Assembly (NCBI GenBank): GCA_964437505.1
Contig: CAYTGU010000020.1
Coordinates: 1 to 16,354, forward strand
Direction of reading: 5' to 3'
DNA: 16,354 nucleotides
Origin: JAHJDO01 sp964437505
GTDB lineage: Bacteria > JAHJDO01
Made by a program: the position numbers and the translations under genes. Shown here in pieces: positions 15,557-16,354 of this stretch (position 1 is its first letter; each line of letters starts with the position of its first letter). The notes under the pieces are model-generated. The model worked only from the letters and a program-made list of their open reading frames with translations, was not told where the DNA came from and did no database searches.

Positions 15557-15585
15557 TTGCTAAATCTATAAAAATTTGCTATAAT
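15557..15585 (+). promoter_or_regulatory. Strong extended -10 sigma70-type promoter
   Basis: TTGCTA at 15557-15562 and a perfect TATAAT at 15580-15585 are spaced by the optimal 17 bases, and TGC directly before the -10 gives an extended -10 element. Transcription should start near 15592 and give an untranslated leader of about 113 bases before the small exported protein gene. It is the best promoter in the window. Confidence 0.78.
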
Positions 15586-15601
15586 TCTATACTGAGAAAG
15601 C

Positions 15602-15663
15602 AGGAAAAGGAAAAGGGAAAGGAGGTGAGCGCAGAGGTTAATTGTTTGTATCAAAGCTTTTAA
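15602..15663 (+). promoter_or_regulatory. Purine-rich leader with second Shine-Dalgarno and mini-ORF
   Basis: Positions 15602-15625 are all purine (AGGAAAAGGAAAAGGG, then AAAGGAGG), immediately downstream of the promoter. AAAGGAGGTGA at 15618-15628 is an anti-16S match with no long gene placed for it. A GTG at 15625 opens a 12-codon ORF (MSAEVNCLYQSF) ending at 15663 and could use the AAAAGGG at 15611-15617. It may be a leader peptide, standby ribosome site, or stability element; this is a suggestion only. Confidence 0.3.
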
Positions 15664-15704
15664 TCGGTCAAGACAGTCAAACAAAAACAAAGGAGGTAAA
15701 TGCG

Positions 15705-16163
15705 ATGAAAAAACACATTGTCTTAATGGTCATTGCAATGATGATCTTTGCGCCGCTATCTGTGGTGCAGGCGGAAGAAGTAACAAAAACGCTTTTATTA
15801 GGTAAAGCGGAAGCTAACCTTTGGGAATCAGCGGCTGCTGTTTTTTTTCACATTGCCGACCATGCTCGCGCTGACCAACGTATCGCATTAAATGATTATA
15901 GTGACGATGTAAAAACCATTAAACGGGTTATTTCTCGTTTAGAGAAAATGAAACTATCTCGTAAAGAAGCGTCGGCTCTAGCTGATATCAAAAAAATATG
16001 GAGAACTGTAAAAGCAAAGGGCGATGCTTTGATAAAAATTGATATTGAGAAGGAAAAGAATGTTCATGTGCATGACTCAGAGATGCACGCTTACTGGTTA
16101 GCCGTTGAGAAGTTGGATAACAAAATTGATAAGCTCATGAAAGCAATGGCAGGTTCACACTAA
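15705..16163 (+). CDS. Unrecognised small exported helical protein
   Basis: This 152-aa protein has a signal peptide (MKKHIVLMVIAMMIFAPLS, likely cut after VQA at residue 23). The mature 129 residues look all-helical, probably a bundle of three or four helices. Histidines are spaced as HIADH (49, 53) and HVHDSEMH (121, 123, 128), plus a C-terminal His152, which might bind metal or haem. DSEMHAYWLAVEKLDNKIDKLM resembles the sensory four-helix modules of chemoreceptor-like proteins, but the match is by eye only. The ATG at 15705 is chosen over a TTG at 15642 because AAAGGAGGT at 15689-15697 precedes it by seven bases and the signal peptide then starts cleanly. It has its own strong promoter and a likely terminator, so it seems highly expressed. 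Confidence 0.8.
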   Translation: MKKHIVLMVIAMMIFAPLSVVQAEEVTKTLLLGKAEANLWESAAAVFFHIADHARADQRIALNDYSDDVKTIKRVISRLEKMKLSRKEASALADIKKIWRTVKAKGDALIKIDIEKEKNVHVHDSEMHAYWLAVEKLDNKIDKLMKAMAGSH

Positions 16164-16189
16164 AATTAATGATGAATTCGTATAGCTGC

Positions 16190-16232
16190 CCTTGCTTCGT
16201 CACTTCAGGACAAAGCGGGGTCGCTGATTTTT
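16190..16232 (+). terminator. Probable intrinsic terminator
   Basis: CCTTGCTTCGTC at 16190-16201 pairs with GACAAAGCGGGG at 16209-16220 (eleven of twelve positions, including two wobbles) around a seven-base loop, followed seven bases later by TTTTT at 16228-16232. The gap before the T-run makes it imperfect. It would end the transcript of the small exported protein gene. Confidence 0.4.
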
Positions 16233-16276
16233 GCGTTAGGCATTGAACGAATCAACAATAAAGGAGGTAGAAAAGC

Positions 16277-16354
16277 ATGAAAAAGGTATTGATGGTAGGG
16301 TTTGTGGTTCTTCTGAGTGCGGCATTTTTGTGTATTCCCGCTTGTACGCAGATT
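16277..16354 (+). CDS. N-terminus of an exported protein, possibly a lipoprotein
   Basis: Only the first 26 codons are in the window. They encode MKKVLMVGFVVLLSAAFLC followed by IPACTQI, a typical signal peptide. IPAC could be a lipobox, but Pro before the last small residue is unusual, so lipoprotein status is uncertain. AAAGGAGG at 16260-16266 and just upstream is a near-perfect ribosome binding site. The reading frame is open to the window edge and the gene is cut there. No function can be assigned. Confidence 0.7.
   Translation, partial: MKKVLMVGFVVLLSAAFLCIPACTQI

Noticed and set aside
15642..15704. Longer TTG start for the small exported protein
   Set aside because: It would put 21 residues ahead of a clean signal peptide, and AAAGGAGGT sits right before the ATG at 15705.
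16235..16241. GTTAGGC resembling an integron attC core site before the last gene
   Set aside because: It fits GTTRRRY, but there is no RYYYAAC partner in 16164-16234, and no integrase gene is in view; the preceding hairpin reads better as a terminator.

Overview
This window looks like chromosome from an anaerobic, diderm (LPS-making) bacterium with AT-rich DNA. The evidence is Kdo and heptose biosynthesis genes (kdsA, kdsD, hldE-type kinase) together with a complete ferredoxin-dependent 2-oxoacid oxidoreductase set. The style (tight operons, a GT-C type membrane protein with a YDxLxYHL motif, short dispersed palindromes between genes) would fit an uncultured lineage such as Omnitrophota. That placement is inference from gene content; the partial 23S rRNA would settle it.

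Layout. 1-692: 3' part of a 23S rRNA gene and a complete 5S rRNA gene closed by a T-run. 704-9602: a long co-directional run starting from a likely promoter just behind 5S: kdsA, kdsD, nadK, a 2x[4Fe-4S] ferredoxin, a large membrane glycosyltransferase-like protein, the alpha, beta and gamma subunits of a 2-oxoacid:ferredoxin oxidoreductase, a heptose-7-phosphate kinase and a metallophosphoesterase. Several junctions are 4-bp ATGA or GTGA overlaps, so the run is probably one translationally coupled operon mixing envelope sugar synthesis with anaerobic redox metabolism. 9603-9743: a spacer holding an imperfect palindrome. 9744-11744: ligA.

11745-14025 is the least ordinary part. It has a spacer carrying three different short hairpin repeats, an AT-rich imperfect palindrome with CCTAAC/GTTAGG ends, an unrecognised protein with a D...QxK pattern suggestive of a PD-(D/E)xK-type nuclease fold, an unrecognised exported protein, and a 65-aa small protein behind a near-perfect Shine-Dalgarno. 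14026-15536: a glyoxalase-II-like metallo-beta-lactamase hydrolase overlapping a xerD-type tyrosine recombinase. 15557-16354: a very strong extended -10 sigma70-type promoter, a purine-rich leader, a small exported helical His-containing protein, a likely terminator, and the first 26 codons of another exported protein or lipoprotein cut by the window edge.

Everything is on the + strand. No tRNA, CRISPR array, transposase or phage gene was seen. I see no strong case for a wholly new multi-gene system. The best candidates for new biology are the nuclease-like orphan with its upstream palindrome and the promoter/leader in front of the small exported protein.
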